Made by a program: the position numbers and the translations under genes. Shown here piece after piece: positions 35,056 to 46,255 of a DNA stretch of 64,000 bases. Positions within the stretch are counted from its first letter, which is position 1; each line of letters begins with the position of its first letter. The stretch lies in contig NC_091209.1 of assembly GCF_040958095.1 (NCBI RefSeq), positions 11,358,895 to 11,422,894 on the forward strand, in the 5' to 3' direction. Source of the DNA: Procambarus clarkii (taxonomy: Eukaryota > Arthropoda > Malacostraca > Decapoda > Cambaridae). The notes under the pieces were generated by a model that saw only the letters and a program-made list of their open reading frames with translations, was not told the DNA's origin and made no database searches.

Positions 35056-35513
35056 AGGCTTGTGTAGAGAAGTAAACTGTACCCAAAACAGTACACTTAC
35101 CTGGTAGACCAGTAGATAAATTGAAATTAACACAAATATTTAACAAAAGAATTCTGGTGAAAGATACAGATTCCTATAACATTAATTAGGCCTACATTAA
35201 ATTATTTGTATTACTTTTAGATGGCAACCGAGGATCAATGTCCCCGCGTTCCGGTCTCTGACTTGGCCTCCTGGTTGGTGGTCTTGATTACCAGATCACC
35301 AGAATAAATAAATGTTTATGAAGGCTCTGTACTTTAAGCAGTTTTTTCTTAGACAAGGTACAGCAAGGGTTCCATACCTGTACTTCAGACAGGAGCCGCA
35401 GTCACGTGACCGCTCGTAACACGTGTCAAGGGTCAACACGTGCCACGTGCACCGGCTGGTAATTATAAACAAGCAAATGATGTAATGTAGTTTGTTATTT
35501 AAAGGACTCTTAC

Positions 35514-35731
35514 ATTTGTGTCGATGGTTTTTAACTTGTTGTTCTTGAGGAGGAGCGTAGCGAGGACCTTGAGCGGCTGGAAGACCAGAGCGTCGATGGT
35601 CTCCAGTTCGTTGTCCGAGAGGTCGAGGGACACCAGCGAGCTCGAGTCGCTGAAGGTAGACACGGAGAGGCTGGAGATGTGGTTCCTGGAGAAGTCAATT
35701 CTGGTGTACTGAGCGGGAACCTCCATTTGAT
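35514..35731 (-). CDS. LRR type I membrane protein, exon 2
   Basis: This exon covers residues 67-139. The acceptor is TGTCTGCTGCCGACAG and the donor GTAAGA at 35513. It joins exon 1 in phase 1 and leaves phase 0. It encodes about three LRRs, seen in TRIDFSRNHISSL, LVSLDLSDNELETIDALVF and VLATLLLKNNKLKTIDTN, each with the LxxLxLxxNxL core. The first segment follows the LRRNT directly. The plus strand over this exon is also open but shows no LRR pattern and is a shadow. Confidence 0.87.
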
Positions 35732-36114
35732 CTGTCGGCAGCAGACATCGGGGATGACTGATGACTTCGTCTTGAGGACAACTAAGAGGACAACATCATT
35801 CTACCAGCTTCATATTACATGTTTAACCTAATCTATATTACAGTAACTAGGTCGACACTGCTCGATATTCAAACTGCCGCCTGGAAATATCTGAATTGAT
35901 ACTTAGTGATGTTTTTTATTGTATTTAATTTGAAGTACACACTAAACTAGTGAGCGTGAGTCTTCGTCTGTATTATATAACTTACGAACCAGAGACACGA
36001 CAACATGCAGTGATTCCAGGTAACAGACGTTGTTCTTGTATAGGTCAGTTACCGCCATGATTCCTGGAGGTATATGAGAGGACGGCCGCTACGTCGGTAC
36101 TGTCTGAGGCACTC

Positions 36115-37009
36115 ACCTGGAAGCTGGTGATGTTGGCGTCGCTGGACACCCACCTGGTGATATACTGGCGTCGCTGGACACCCACCTGGTGATATACTGG
36201 CGTCGCTGGACACCCACCTGGTGATATACTGGCGTAGCTGGGCACTCACCTGGAAGACTGGTGATATACTGGCGTCGCTGGGCACCCACCTGGTGATATA
36301 CTGGCGTCGCTGGGCACCCACCTGGTGATATACTGGCGTCGCTGGACACCCACCTGGAAGACTGGTGATATACTGGCGTCGCTGGGCACCCACCTGGTGA
36401 TATACTGGCGTCGCTGGGCACCCACCTGGTGATATACTGGCGTCGCTGGACACCCACCTGGTGATATACTGGCGTCGCTGGGCACCCACCTGGTGATATA
36501 CTGGCGTCGCTGGGCACCCACCTGGTGATATACTGGCGTCGCTGGACACCCACCTGGAAGACTGGTGATATACTGGCGTCGCTGGGCACCCACCTGGTGA
36601 TATACTGGCGTCGCTGGGCACCCACCTGGTGATATACTGGCGTCGCTGGGCACCCACCTGGAAGACTGGTGATATACTGGCGTCGCTGGACACCCACCTG
36701 GAAGACTGGTGATATACTGGCGTCGCTGGACACCCACCTGGAAGACTGGTGATATACTGGCGTCGCTGGGCACTCACCTGGAAGACTGGTGATATACTGG
36801 CGTCGCTGGGCAGCCACCTGGAAGACTGGTGATATACTGGCGTCGCTGGGCACCCACCTGGAAGACTGGTGATATACTGGCGTCGCTGGGCACTCACCTG
36901 GAAGACTGGTGATATACTGGCGTCGCTGGACACCCACCTGGAAGACTGGTGATATACTGGCGTCGCTGGACACCCACCTGGTGATATACTGGCGTCGCTG
37001 GGCACCCAC
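36115..37009 (-). repeat. Minisatellite of splice-donor copies at the start of LRR-gene intron 1
   Basis: About 25 tandem units of 32 or 40 bp. On the minus strand each unit carries CGACGCCA, then ATCACCAG (long units add TCTTCCAG), then GTGGGTG or GTGAGTG. This is the 3' end of exon 1 with its donor. The two outermost copies keep CCAACATCACCAG as in the exon, while inner copies share the variant CCAGTATATCACC. Units with GTGAGT lie at about 36116, 36245, 36773 and 36893. All three minus-strand frames stay open for long distances, which explains the large spurious ORFs here. Confidence 0.92.
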
Positions 37010-37208
37010 CTGGAAGACTGGTGATGTTGGCGTCGCGACAATCGATGCCGTTCCTGCTTGCTGGGAGGAGCTTGGTGGGGCAGCGGCAGGTGGAGGGGCA
37101 GAGCTGCAGGACCTCTGTGGCACCCCACAGGAAGCCACCACAGCACACCGCCTGCCCTATCACCACCATCACCAACACCCACCCACCACCTCTCCACTCC
37201 CCCCCCAT
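37010..37208 (-). CDS. LRR type I membrane protein, exon 1 (signal peptide and LRRNT)
   Basis: Exon 1 of an eight-exon gene encoding 489 residues. It encodes residues 1-66 plus one base. Residues 9-29 form a hydrophobic signal peptide. Then comes an N-terminal LRR cap with C37, C41, C43 and C57 in the pattern CPSTCRC...DCR, followed by NITSLP, the usual entry into the first repeat. The donor is CCAG|GTGGGT with intron base 1 at 37009, leaving phase 1, which the acceptor at 35734-35732 matches to give LP-DQMEVP. I chose the Met at 37208 because it places the hydrophobic run correctly. The donor is the first of about 26 tandem near-copies that fill the start of intron 1. Extracellular LRR proteins of this build act in adhesion or receptor recognition; the ligand cannot be told. 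Confidence 0.85.
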
Positions 37209-37394
37209 CTCCTGGTGCCCCGTGGCTGGTTGTGATGCTTAGTGGCCCAAATGATGTGATTCCCGTACTCTTTTCTTCCTGAATGTGCATAGAGAAGTGA
37301 CATTAATTGACTATGATGGCCAGTTGACTGATAGTCGTATTGCTGCTGTAACAGTGGGCGAGGAGTTGTTTAAGATTCAGCTACTGGGAACAAA

Positions 37395-37560
37395 AAGTTC
37401 CAAGTAGCACGGGCTATGGTGAGCCCGTAGTGAACTTACCTGGCACAGGAGCGGGACTGTAACTGGGCGAGGAGAGAGGAGGCTATAATTATACTTTACA
37501 TGATTGATGATGATTAAGCCCCCAAGAGGTGGCACGGGCATGACTAGCTCGTAAGTACTT
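37395..37560. repeat. Dispersed CACGGGCTATGG family
   Basis: CACGGGCTATGGTGAGCCCG, ACTTACCTGGCACAGGAGCG, then TGATGATTAAGCCCCCAAGA and GGTGGCACGGGCATGA. Confidence 0.65.
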
Positions 37561-37622
37561 TACGAGCTCGTAAGTACTTTACGAGCTCGTAAGTACTTTA
37601 CGAGCTCGTAAGTACTTTACGA
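37546..37622. repeat. 19-bp tandem repeat of two palindromes
   Basis: Four units of ACGAGCTCGT (palindrome) plus AAGTACTT (palindrome). The whole block reads nearly the same on both strands. Confidence 0.85.
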
Positions 37623-37874
37623 GTGACTCCCATGTTAATAAGGTGAGGTCATGGAAAGTGAGGTGGTGGAAGTACTCATCTAACAGTGACTATACTGACA
37701 AGGCAGGTTCAAGTACGTTTATTGAGACAATAACATACATCTCAGAAGGATAGAGTAACTTAGGCTATTTCTACCCTCTTCGTCAGGTCTAACTCTTCAT
37801 GCCCCGTTAATTAGCCTGGGCATTATATATATTTATATTTGACTGACGTTCGAGTTTTTGTCATTGAAGTTGTG

Positions 37875-38010
37875 AATAGAGGTGCCTTTAACTACTTGAA
37901 ATTGAAATTGAAATTGAAATAAGTTTATTGAGGTAAAATACACATAAAGGGATGAGGTAGCTCAAGCTATTCTCACCCCGTTCAGTACATCGTGTTAATA
38001 CATACATAGA
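37875..38010. repeat. TTGAAA array and dispersed repeat
   Basis: Four TTGAAA units, then TAAGTTTATTGAGGTAAAAT and GATGAGGTAGCTCAAGC; resembles the retroelement ends around 37700-37800. Confidence 0.6.
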
Positions 38011-38199
38011 TACACATCACAAGCAATAGACGTATTACCGTACATTCTGAGAGATAAACATATACATTTCCTCCTTTACACAAGTAGTATGGTATCAGAC
38101 ATACACACAAATACTTTTTATGACCTAGGTATACTGTATAGACAATTTATTTAACTACTTCATTCAGTGCATTTCCAGTTGTTGACCACCCGTGCAGGG

Positions 38200-38550
38200 T
38201 TACCTTGAGGTGCTTCCGGGGCTTAGCGTCCCCGCGGCCCGGTCGTCGACCAGGCCTAAAGGGTACGAGTATTTCCTAACATTTACTCAACTGCGTTTCT
38301 AGATTCTACGTATGTCCTCTTGTCCTGTTTTCTTTCACTTTAACAAATCTATCCTTGCACACCTTGGCTATTTCCCCTCAGTATCGTGTATGTAGTGATA
38401 ATGTCCCCTCTGTTTTCTCTGTTAAGTTCCCTAAATTTGTCCTCACAGCTTAGTCTTGTTAATTCTAACATTACAATTGTTACAAGCCTCTGTGTTGCAA
38501 TATTAGGGTTGACATCTATGCAGGTATTGTATGGATATTTCTTCACCTAT
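38200..38550 (-). pseudogene. Composite LINE 3' remnants
   Basis: 38200-38258 matches the family 1 3' tail (minus strand). It is followed by a family 2-like RT end with LTRLSCEDKFRELNRENRGD and YTILRG at about 38345-38470. Two elements abut. Confidence 0.65.
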
Positions 38551-38859
38551 TAAACCTATTATAATCTGACTTAATATTTAACCTATCCTAACCTAACTCA
38601 GCATTATCTAGGCCTAATATTTTACATATATGTATGATATTAGACCTAAGTAAAGTTAGGTTATTATCCTCGTCACATTTGAGGACTCTCGCAGAAGGAA
38701 TGTTTCATTTGCAAACAGGAAACATTGTGGCCTTGTGTTTTTGACAAAATTATATATTTTTTATATATACCCACTGTAATATTAACTACGGTACTAAAAT
38801 GTGACTCTTTTTTGTAACTCGATCATAGACATATGCTTAGTGAACGAACAGGAGTAGTG

Positions 38860-39030
38860 CAGTTGGATTCGTTCCCGTCTCACAATCGTGAATCCCAGGT
38901 TGACCCAAAACGTTGGGGACTTTTCCTTTCCCTAATGCCTCTGTTCACTTAGCGGTAAATAGGCAGCCAGGAGTTAGTGAACTGTTGTGGGGTTGTGTCC
39001 TGGAGAGGCTCAGCAGGTCGACCTTGGGAG
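38860..39030 (+). mobile_element. SINE-like repeat, family E
   Basis: Starts AGTGCAGTTGGATTCGTTCC; CTCTGTTCACTTAGCGGTAA and GGGGTTGTGTCCTGGAGAGG in the body. Related copies lie at 21541-21715, 52665-52870 and 53697-53890. Confidence 0.65.
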
Positions 39031-39119
39031 GACTTCGATACACGCTGCCTGTCCCCGACAAAACGAATTATTATTGCTGAGCCCAACATTATATGATTAT
39101 TATAGGTAACCGGAGAAAG

Positions 39120-39300
39120 GTCTAAGCTAGGATGAACATCTAGCGCTTGGAAGGGATGTGAGAACAATTAAAGAACTGGGATAAGACAATAAATTGAAAA
39201 AAACTGTGCCCAATCACTTGAGCCATCTGGGATCGAACATCGGTCCTGCAAGAAGCAAGGACGCCGCACTACCAATCACTCCAAGGCCTTGGGAATCTCA
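39120..39300 (-). mobile_element. tRNA-derived SINE, family C, decayed
   Basis: GGGATCGAACATCGGTCCTG and GCAAGGACGCCGCACTACC on the plus strand mark the head. Confidence 0.6.
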
Positions 39301-39519
39301 TGTGAAAGGAGGAAGAACGTTGTTTATGGATGTCTGACCATAAATACAGTATAGTGCAAATAATTCCTCGAAACCGCTTGCTACTGTGTTCATATTCCTG
39401 CCGCAGGATGTAGGTCTACAAAGATATTCAGACAAGGTAATTACGAGGAGAAAGCGCCAAGCCAGTATGATCATATGTCCAGACAAGAGGAGACTGTGGA
39501 CGCGAGAGGTGCAATGTTG

Positions 39520-39670
39520 TTTTATATTCAGCTACTTGCAACAAAAATTCCAAGTAGAACGGGCTATGGTGATTGATTGATTGATAAAGATTAAGCCACC
39601 CACCTGAGCGGGTGGGTGGCTTAAGGTGGCACGGGCTATGGTAAGCCGGTAGTGGACTTGTGAAGAGTGG
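39520..39670. repeat. Dispersed CACGGGCTATGG family with hairpin
   Basis: GAACGGGCTATGGTGATTG, a 14-bp-arm hairpin at 39591-39624 and CACGGGCTATGGTAAGCC. Confidence 0.65.
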
Positions 39671-40194
39671 AGAGTGTGAAGCTAAGGAAGCCTAGTGAGC
39701 AAGCCGAACCTGTGGCGCATATTCTGGGTTGGTTTGGCCCCGACGCCGGACTGTGTTCAGACTTGAGTACTGATATGATCCACAAACACTGACTCGCGTA
39801 TTCTCTGCAAGAGTTATCTTTTCATGGACGATTACGATCACATCCGGAAGCTGTATTTGTAATAAATTTATACAAAGCGTTACAATTCTGGCTGGACTAA
39901 ACAGATGTACTGCCGTAAACCTTTAATTTTCGTGACTAATAGAATAACATAAAGTTTACAACGTGATGCTCATAATGTCAAAGCATACAATTAAAGACTA
40001 TATATACACATCAGATATTATGGTGCACAGCATACATGCATCATCTATTTAAAAGTATGTTGCAATAGATGTGGCAGCTCGGGCGTAATGATGAGGCTAT
40101 GACACTGAATACAAAGTGAGGTGTTGCTCTCAGGGACCAACACACAACCCTGTAATACTTCTCTTGCCCCACACTCCATCTTAGTCCTTAGTCA

Positions 40195-40385
40195 TACACC
40201 TCACACCCACACTACGTCCCCTACACTCCACACCCCACACTACGTCCCCTAGACTCCACACCCCACACTACGTCCCCTACACTACACACTACGTCCCCTA
40301 CACTCCACACCCCACACTACGTCCCCTACACTCCACACTACGTCCCCTACACTCCACACTACGTCCCCTACACTCCACACCTCAC
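40195..40385. repeat. Degenerate minisatellite, CTACACTCCACACC type
   Basis: Seven to eight units of 18-28 bp with CACACTACGTCCCCTA. Confidence 0.85.
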
Positions 40386-40474
40386 ACTCATTCACACTAA
40401 CATCATGACACCCAACATCACTAAATGTTAAGAACAGTGTAGCAGATATTGTGGGATGTAATGTATCGCCTTAA

Positions 40475-40620
40475 CCTCCTTGACCTCACCCGACCTTCTC
40501 CTCCCTGACCTCACCCCATCTTCTCCTCCCTGACCTCACCCGCATCTTCACCGCCCTGACCTCACCCGCACCTTCACCGCCCTGACCTCACCTCATCTTC
40601 ACCGCCCTGACCTCACCCCA
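40475..40620. repeat. 26-bp minisatellite
   Basis: Five to six units of CCCTGACCTCACCC plus (G/C)CATCTTCACCG. Confidence 0.85.
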
Positions 40621-40744
40621 CACGAGTATCTGCAGATATGATAAAAGTTTCTACAGGCAAACATTCATGTATAAATAATTATAATATCTTGGCGTTTTTT
40701 CTCAACTTGCAACACTTTGAGGAAAATGATCTGGTGCTGCCAAA

Positions 40745-40920
40745 ATACCTTATTATTATTAACATCTTTATTGACAAAATTAATTACAATTTTGCCTAAT
40801 CTGAGGATTTTGATAGTCTTATTAAAGTGAGGATAATGCTGGTATTCACTGTCACGCAGGACAGAGGGTCATACATAAGACAATAGGTCTAAACTGTAGG
40901 CTGAAGCACATATATATCAA
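40745..40920 (+). repeat. Dispersed repeat, family G
   Basis: Second copy of 4984-5165. Confidence 0.7.
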
Positions 40921-41573
40921 CACATCAACAATGAATATGAATGCTAACTGGCCGAGTAGAAATGCCGCCAACCTCATCAGAGATCTCCGCGAGTGCCAGA
41001 AACGGCCATGATACTATGTCCCCCCCCTCCACCAAACACACAAACTACTGAGCTGCAGGTGTGTGTGTGCCAGGTGTGCCACCATGCTGGCTCCCTCCAC
41101 CCCCTCCCCCCCCACACACACCAACAGAAAATCCTCCACATCAGAGGGAGAAACGTGATAAAGTATAGTCTTACCTAGCGCCAGGAGGCGGTTATGCCGG
41201 AACAACCAGACGACCCAAAACAACACACGAGCCTCTTATCACTGTACAATGGCGTCACACATCATGATAAAACAACCACGTGAGATAAACTGATTGAAAT
41301 ATAAATATATATAAAATATATAACTCTATCTTTCACGCACTTGAGACACAGAGCCTCAGATCAAGGGAATGTATCTTAGAAACGCGAGGCTTTCGAGACA
41401 CAGGATACAGGGACTGGAGGCCGGAGTGTGTGTGTATGTATGCGGACACAGGAGGTGACTAGCGAGGCTGCAGAATACGGGGCCGGTTAAGAGGTGCGGT
41501 TATCAGCGGCTCACAGACCTTATACCTACATACCGTTTTCTCTAGCTATATGTCTGCAGCACTCATTGTCGCG

Positions 41574-41717
<144 letters not shown>

Positions 41718-41995
41718 TTTCAGTGTCGTTGTCACTGTCACTGTTTCTCTGTTGTTGTCTGTCTCTTATTATTATTTTAGTTCTCTGTATTATCAGTTAT
41801 TGCGTTTTTCCAAGATTCAGTCTCTTATCTCACTTTGTGTCTTATCTCTGTCTGTCTGTCTGTCATCACTCTCCTTCTTTCCTCCGTCCCAGCAACCCCG
41901 TCTCCCTCAGGTAACACCCAGCTGACAACAGGTAAGTACACTTGCTTATCCGCCGGCCTGTGTGTGGGTAAACACAACACGTGAGTTCAAACATC

Positions 41996-41997
<2 letters not shown>

Positions 41998-42030
<33 letters not shown>
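41998..42030. repeat. (AC)n microsatellite
   Basis: About 16 dinucleotides. Confidence 0.95.
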
Positions 42031-42033
<3 letters not shown>

Positions 42034-42598
42034 TCATTATAATATGATAAATTCTTTATGATTATATTTCAGGTGTTCTGCTCCTAGCTATCCAGATGTC
42101 ACATAAAACTAAGCTATTTACATCTTTTGAGGTTGTAACGTTACGATTATGTTACGTTGTTGGGTAGATTAGATACACAGTGCTTAGAGAGTTTCATATA
42201 TATTTAGTAGTCTTGATTACAGTAGTCGGTTGTTAGCATTATCGTGAACGTTGATACGGAGCTTCGAGCAGAGCAAGGAGCTGAGTGAGAGGCCGGAGTC
42301 CCGGAGCTCAATGCGGGAGAGCGTGGCGGCTCGACTGGAAATCGTGAGTGTCTAAACTCGATGAGGAGCGAGAGCGTTGTATCTCGATGTGGTCGTAATC
42401 TGTTGTCTGCTCTGTGTCGAAGCTGTATTGTCTTGGGGTCAATTAGAACTGCATACGCAGAGTGCTACATTCTTGTGGTTGAAGAGGTGAGGTAAATCCA
42501 GAGCGTCTGTATTGGAGTTATTTGACTCACTGTGGAAATTGTACCCCTTGGCTGTCCGCCTATCGCTTGCTTATATTTGGTGACTACACCTCAGCTTC

Positions 42599-42794
42599 GT
42601 TGACCAGACCACACACTAGAAGGTGAAGGGACGACGACGTTTCGGTCCGTCCTGGACCATTCTCAAGTCTCAAGTCCATTCTCACAATCGACTTGAGAAT
42701 GGTCCAGGACGGACCGAAACGTCGTCGTCCCTTCACCTTCTAGTGTGTGGTCTGGTCAACATACTTCAGCCACGTTATTGTGACTCATCGCCTG
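42599..42794. mobile_element. Retroposon with perfect 71-bp hairpin arms
   Basis: Arms 42599-42669 and 42690-42760 are exact reverse complements separated by 20 bp. The 3' end follows (42761-42794, with TTGTGACTCATCGCCTG). CACCTCAGCTTC flanks the element at 42587-42598 and 42795-42806, a 12-bp target duplication. Confidence 0.85.
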
Positions 42795-43227
42795 CACCTC
42801 AGCTTCCTCCAACAGGATGCAAAGAGTGTTACCTGTAATTAGGGAAAGGATTTGAGTAGTCATAATTTGTTCTGATTAGGTTTGTCATTAAGGTAATGAG
42901 AGATTGGAGCGAGTATAAGGTTTACTGGCAAGAAGGTCATGCAGGTAGGACTGACGATGATGTTAATCTCCACACTGGGGATCTGTAGCAGCAAAAAGGT
43001 TAAGAACCTCTGGATTAGAGGGAGACTTGAGAGGAGGATTGACCAAGAGGTGAGTGGGTTATGAGAGGGGGTATGTGGGTATCGGGGTGATAGGGGGCAT
43101 GCTTGGAATGTGGGTGGAGGGAACTATCAGGAGAAGTGCCAAGCCATTACGAAGTCGGAGGAAGGGTAGGAACATGTGGGTGTGGGATGGCGAGAATTGT
43201 GGGTGTGGGGTGGCGGGGAATGTTGTC

Positions 43228-43878
43228 CTCACCTAGTTGTGCTTGCGGGGGTTGAGCTCTGGCTCTTTGGTCCCGCCTCTCAACTGTCAATCAACTGGTG
43301 TACAGATTCCTGAGCCTACTGGGCTCTATCATATCTACATTTGAAACTGTGTATGGAGTCAGCCTCCACCACATCACTGCCTAATGCATTCCATTTGTTA
43401 ACTACTCTGACACTGAAAACATTCTTCCTAACGTCTCTGTGGCTCATCTGGGTACTAAGTTTCCACCTGTGTCCCCTTGTTCGTGTCCCTCCCGTGCTGA
43501 AGAGTTTGTCTTTGTCCACCCTGTCAATTCCCCTGAGAATTTTGCAGGTGGTTATCATGTCTCCCCTTACTCTTCTGTTTTCCAGGGATGTGAGGTTCAG
43601 CTCCTTTAGCCTTTCCCCGTAGCTCATCCCTCTCAGTTCCGGGACGAGCCTGGTGGCATACCGCTGAATCTTCTCTAACTTTGTCTTGTGTTTAACTAGG
43701 AATGGACTCCAGGCTGGAGCTGCATATTCCAGGATTGGTCTGACATAAGTGGTATACAGGGTTCTGAACGATTCCTTACACAAGTTTCTAAAGGCAGTTC
43801 TTATGTTGGCCAACCTAGCATATGCCGCTGATGATATCCTTTTGATGTGGGCCACTGGGGACAGGTTCGGTGTGATAT
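43228..43878 (-). pseudogene. LINE 3' fragment, family 2 (CR1/L2-like), best-preserved copy
   Basis: The minus frame is open and reads TLYTTYVRPILEYAAPAW, LEKIQRYATRLVPELRG, MSYGERLKELNLTSLENRR, RGDMITTCKILRG and FSVRVVNKWNALGSDVV: the conserved C-terminal part of a CR1/L2-type ORF2. The catalytic core is missing and its 5' side ends in a long AC array. The 3'UTR reads RCYDRAQ-stop then GGTTGAGAGGCGGGACCAAA. The copy looks young. Confidence 0.85.
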
Positions 43879-44272
<394 letters not shown>

Positions 44273-44280
44273 AGAAGGTC

Positions 44281-44283
<3 letters not shown>

Positions 44284-44314
<31 letters not shown>
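44284..44314. repeat. (GT)n microsatellite
   Basis: About 15 dinucleotides. Confidence 0.95.
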
Positions 44315-44316
<2 letters not shown>

Positions 44317-44359
44317 GATTAAGCAGTAATAGTCACATTACTACGCATCATCGTATCTT

Positions 44360-44470
44360 TGAACACTTGTCTCTCTCGACGGTCTCGCTTCACGCAGGTC
44401 GGCGTTCAGTCCCGGACCATCCACAAGTGGTTGGGCACCATTCCTCCCCCCCCCAACCCCCCTGGGTGAT
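44360..44470 (+). mobile_element. SINE family C fragment
   Basis: CAGGTCGGCGTTCAGTCCCG, GTGGTTGGGCACCATTCCTC and a C-run. Confidence 0.6.
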
Positions 44471-44599
44471 GGTAGTATAGGGTAAAACAAAGAAAAGATT
44501 AATCACATTCGACACCAAAACCAGAGACACTATTTAGTCTAAGCAGTGAAGGATGGCAAAAAGGGAGACGAGAAGAAGCAAGAACTACATGAAGGAAGT

Positions 44600-44775
44600 A
44601 ATCAAGATCAATTCACAGTAGAGCTAAGATCAGCCTTCAAGCTTGAATGGTTCCCAAGCCAATATGCAACTGAAAACTCCACACCCCAGAAGGATTTGAA
44701 CCCAGACAGCCAGGAGTAATATGCACCTTGGCATACCTGGTACCTTAACCACTAGACCACACTGACTGTACAAAA
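44600..44775 (-). mobile_element. Family D-like SINE, minus copy
   Basis: Head on the minus strand: GGTCTAGTGGTTAAGGTACC and GGTTCAAATCC. Forms an inverted repeat with 44850-44985. Confidence 0.65.
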
Positions 44776-44844
44776 ATCTTGGTAATCGTGAGACTATTTA
44801 TCCAAGATAGTATTTATTTTTTTATCTAATATCGCACTATATTT

Positions 44845-44985
44845 ATCCACAGTGCTCCTGGGTGTCTGAGTTCGAATCCTTTTGGGGTATGGAGTTTTCA
44901 GTTGTATATTGGCTTGGGAACCATTCAAGCTTCAAGGCTGACCTTATCTCTGCTGTTAATTGATTCTTTGATTATCTTGATATAT
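44845..44985 (+). mobile_element. Family D-like SINE, plus copy (partial)
   Basis: GAGTTCGAATCCTTTTGGGG, then AACCATTCAAGCTTCAAGGC: the reverse complement of 44620-44715 with small differences. Confidence 0.65.
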
Positions 44986-45037
44986 ATATTCCGTGGTCTG
45001 ACACTGTCACATTTTTAATCACGTGTTTATTTTCGTG

Positions 45038-45040
<3 letters not shown>

Positions 45041-45121
<81 letters not shown>
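45041..45121. repeat. (AC)n microsatellite
   Basis: About 40 dinucleotides, directly before a LINE family 2 end. Confidence 0.97.
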
Positions 45122-45697
<576 letters not shown>

Positions 45698-45701
45698 TTT
45701 A

Positions 45702-45704
<3 letters not shown>

Positions 45705-45764
<60 letters not shown>
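45705..45764. repeat. (AT)n microsatellite
   Basis: About 30 dinucleotides after the family D tail. Confidence 0.95.
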
Positions 45765-45766
<2 letters not shown>

Positions 45767-46008
45767 AACCAAACCATCTCAAGGTAGTGTTACAACGGAA
45801 TTTCCCATTTGGATTTTCAGCGAATGTGATATTGAGATAATATCTGAAGGACTGATTGACAATAATTACGGTGAGGAGGATGTGGGATGGTTGCTGATAA
45901 GATATGGATCAAGTTATCCTTGTCTGGCAAACTGAGTCCCAGCGGATGAGACGCTCTTCAACTGTCACCGTTTTCTCTTCTAGTCGACCCTCTTAGGCAC
46001 GCACACAT

Positions 46009-46146
46009 GTTCAAATCAAATTAAATGTTTATTCAGGTAAAAGTACATAATACAAGATGAGTTACAAGTATAATGTTGGATTTCTTGAAAGAGCTAGTAC
46101 ACACAATGCCTAAAGCCACTAATGCGCACAGCGTTTCGGGTAAGGT
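46009..46146. repeat. Dispersed repeat, GCGTTTCGGG family
   Basis: TTTATTCAGGTAAAAGTACA at the left, AAAGCCACTAATGCGCACAG and CGTTTCGGGTA at the right. Confidence 0.65.
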
Positions 46147-46182
46147 ATGGGGGAAAAACACTAAAACTAAAACTTGAGTTGC

Positions 46183-46255
46183 TTCTTCGTCTTCTGATGA
46201 GTGGTTTGGTTGTCATATCTTCACCCACGCTATTGTCACTCATCGTCTGCATCTG
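46183..46255 (+). repeat. Diverged 3' end of the hairpin retroposon
   Basis: CTATTGTCACTCATCGTCTGC and the preceding 45 bp align with 42735-42794, with about a quarter of bases changed. Confidence 0.5.

Noticed and set aside
36049-37290. 413- and 342-codon minus ORFs overlapping LRR exon 1
   Set aside because: Wrong frame for the LRRNT and made of the intron 1 minisatellite.
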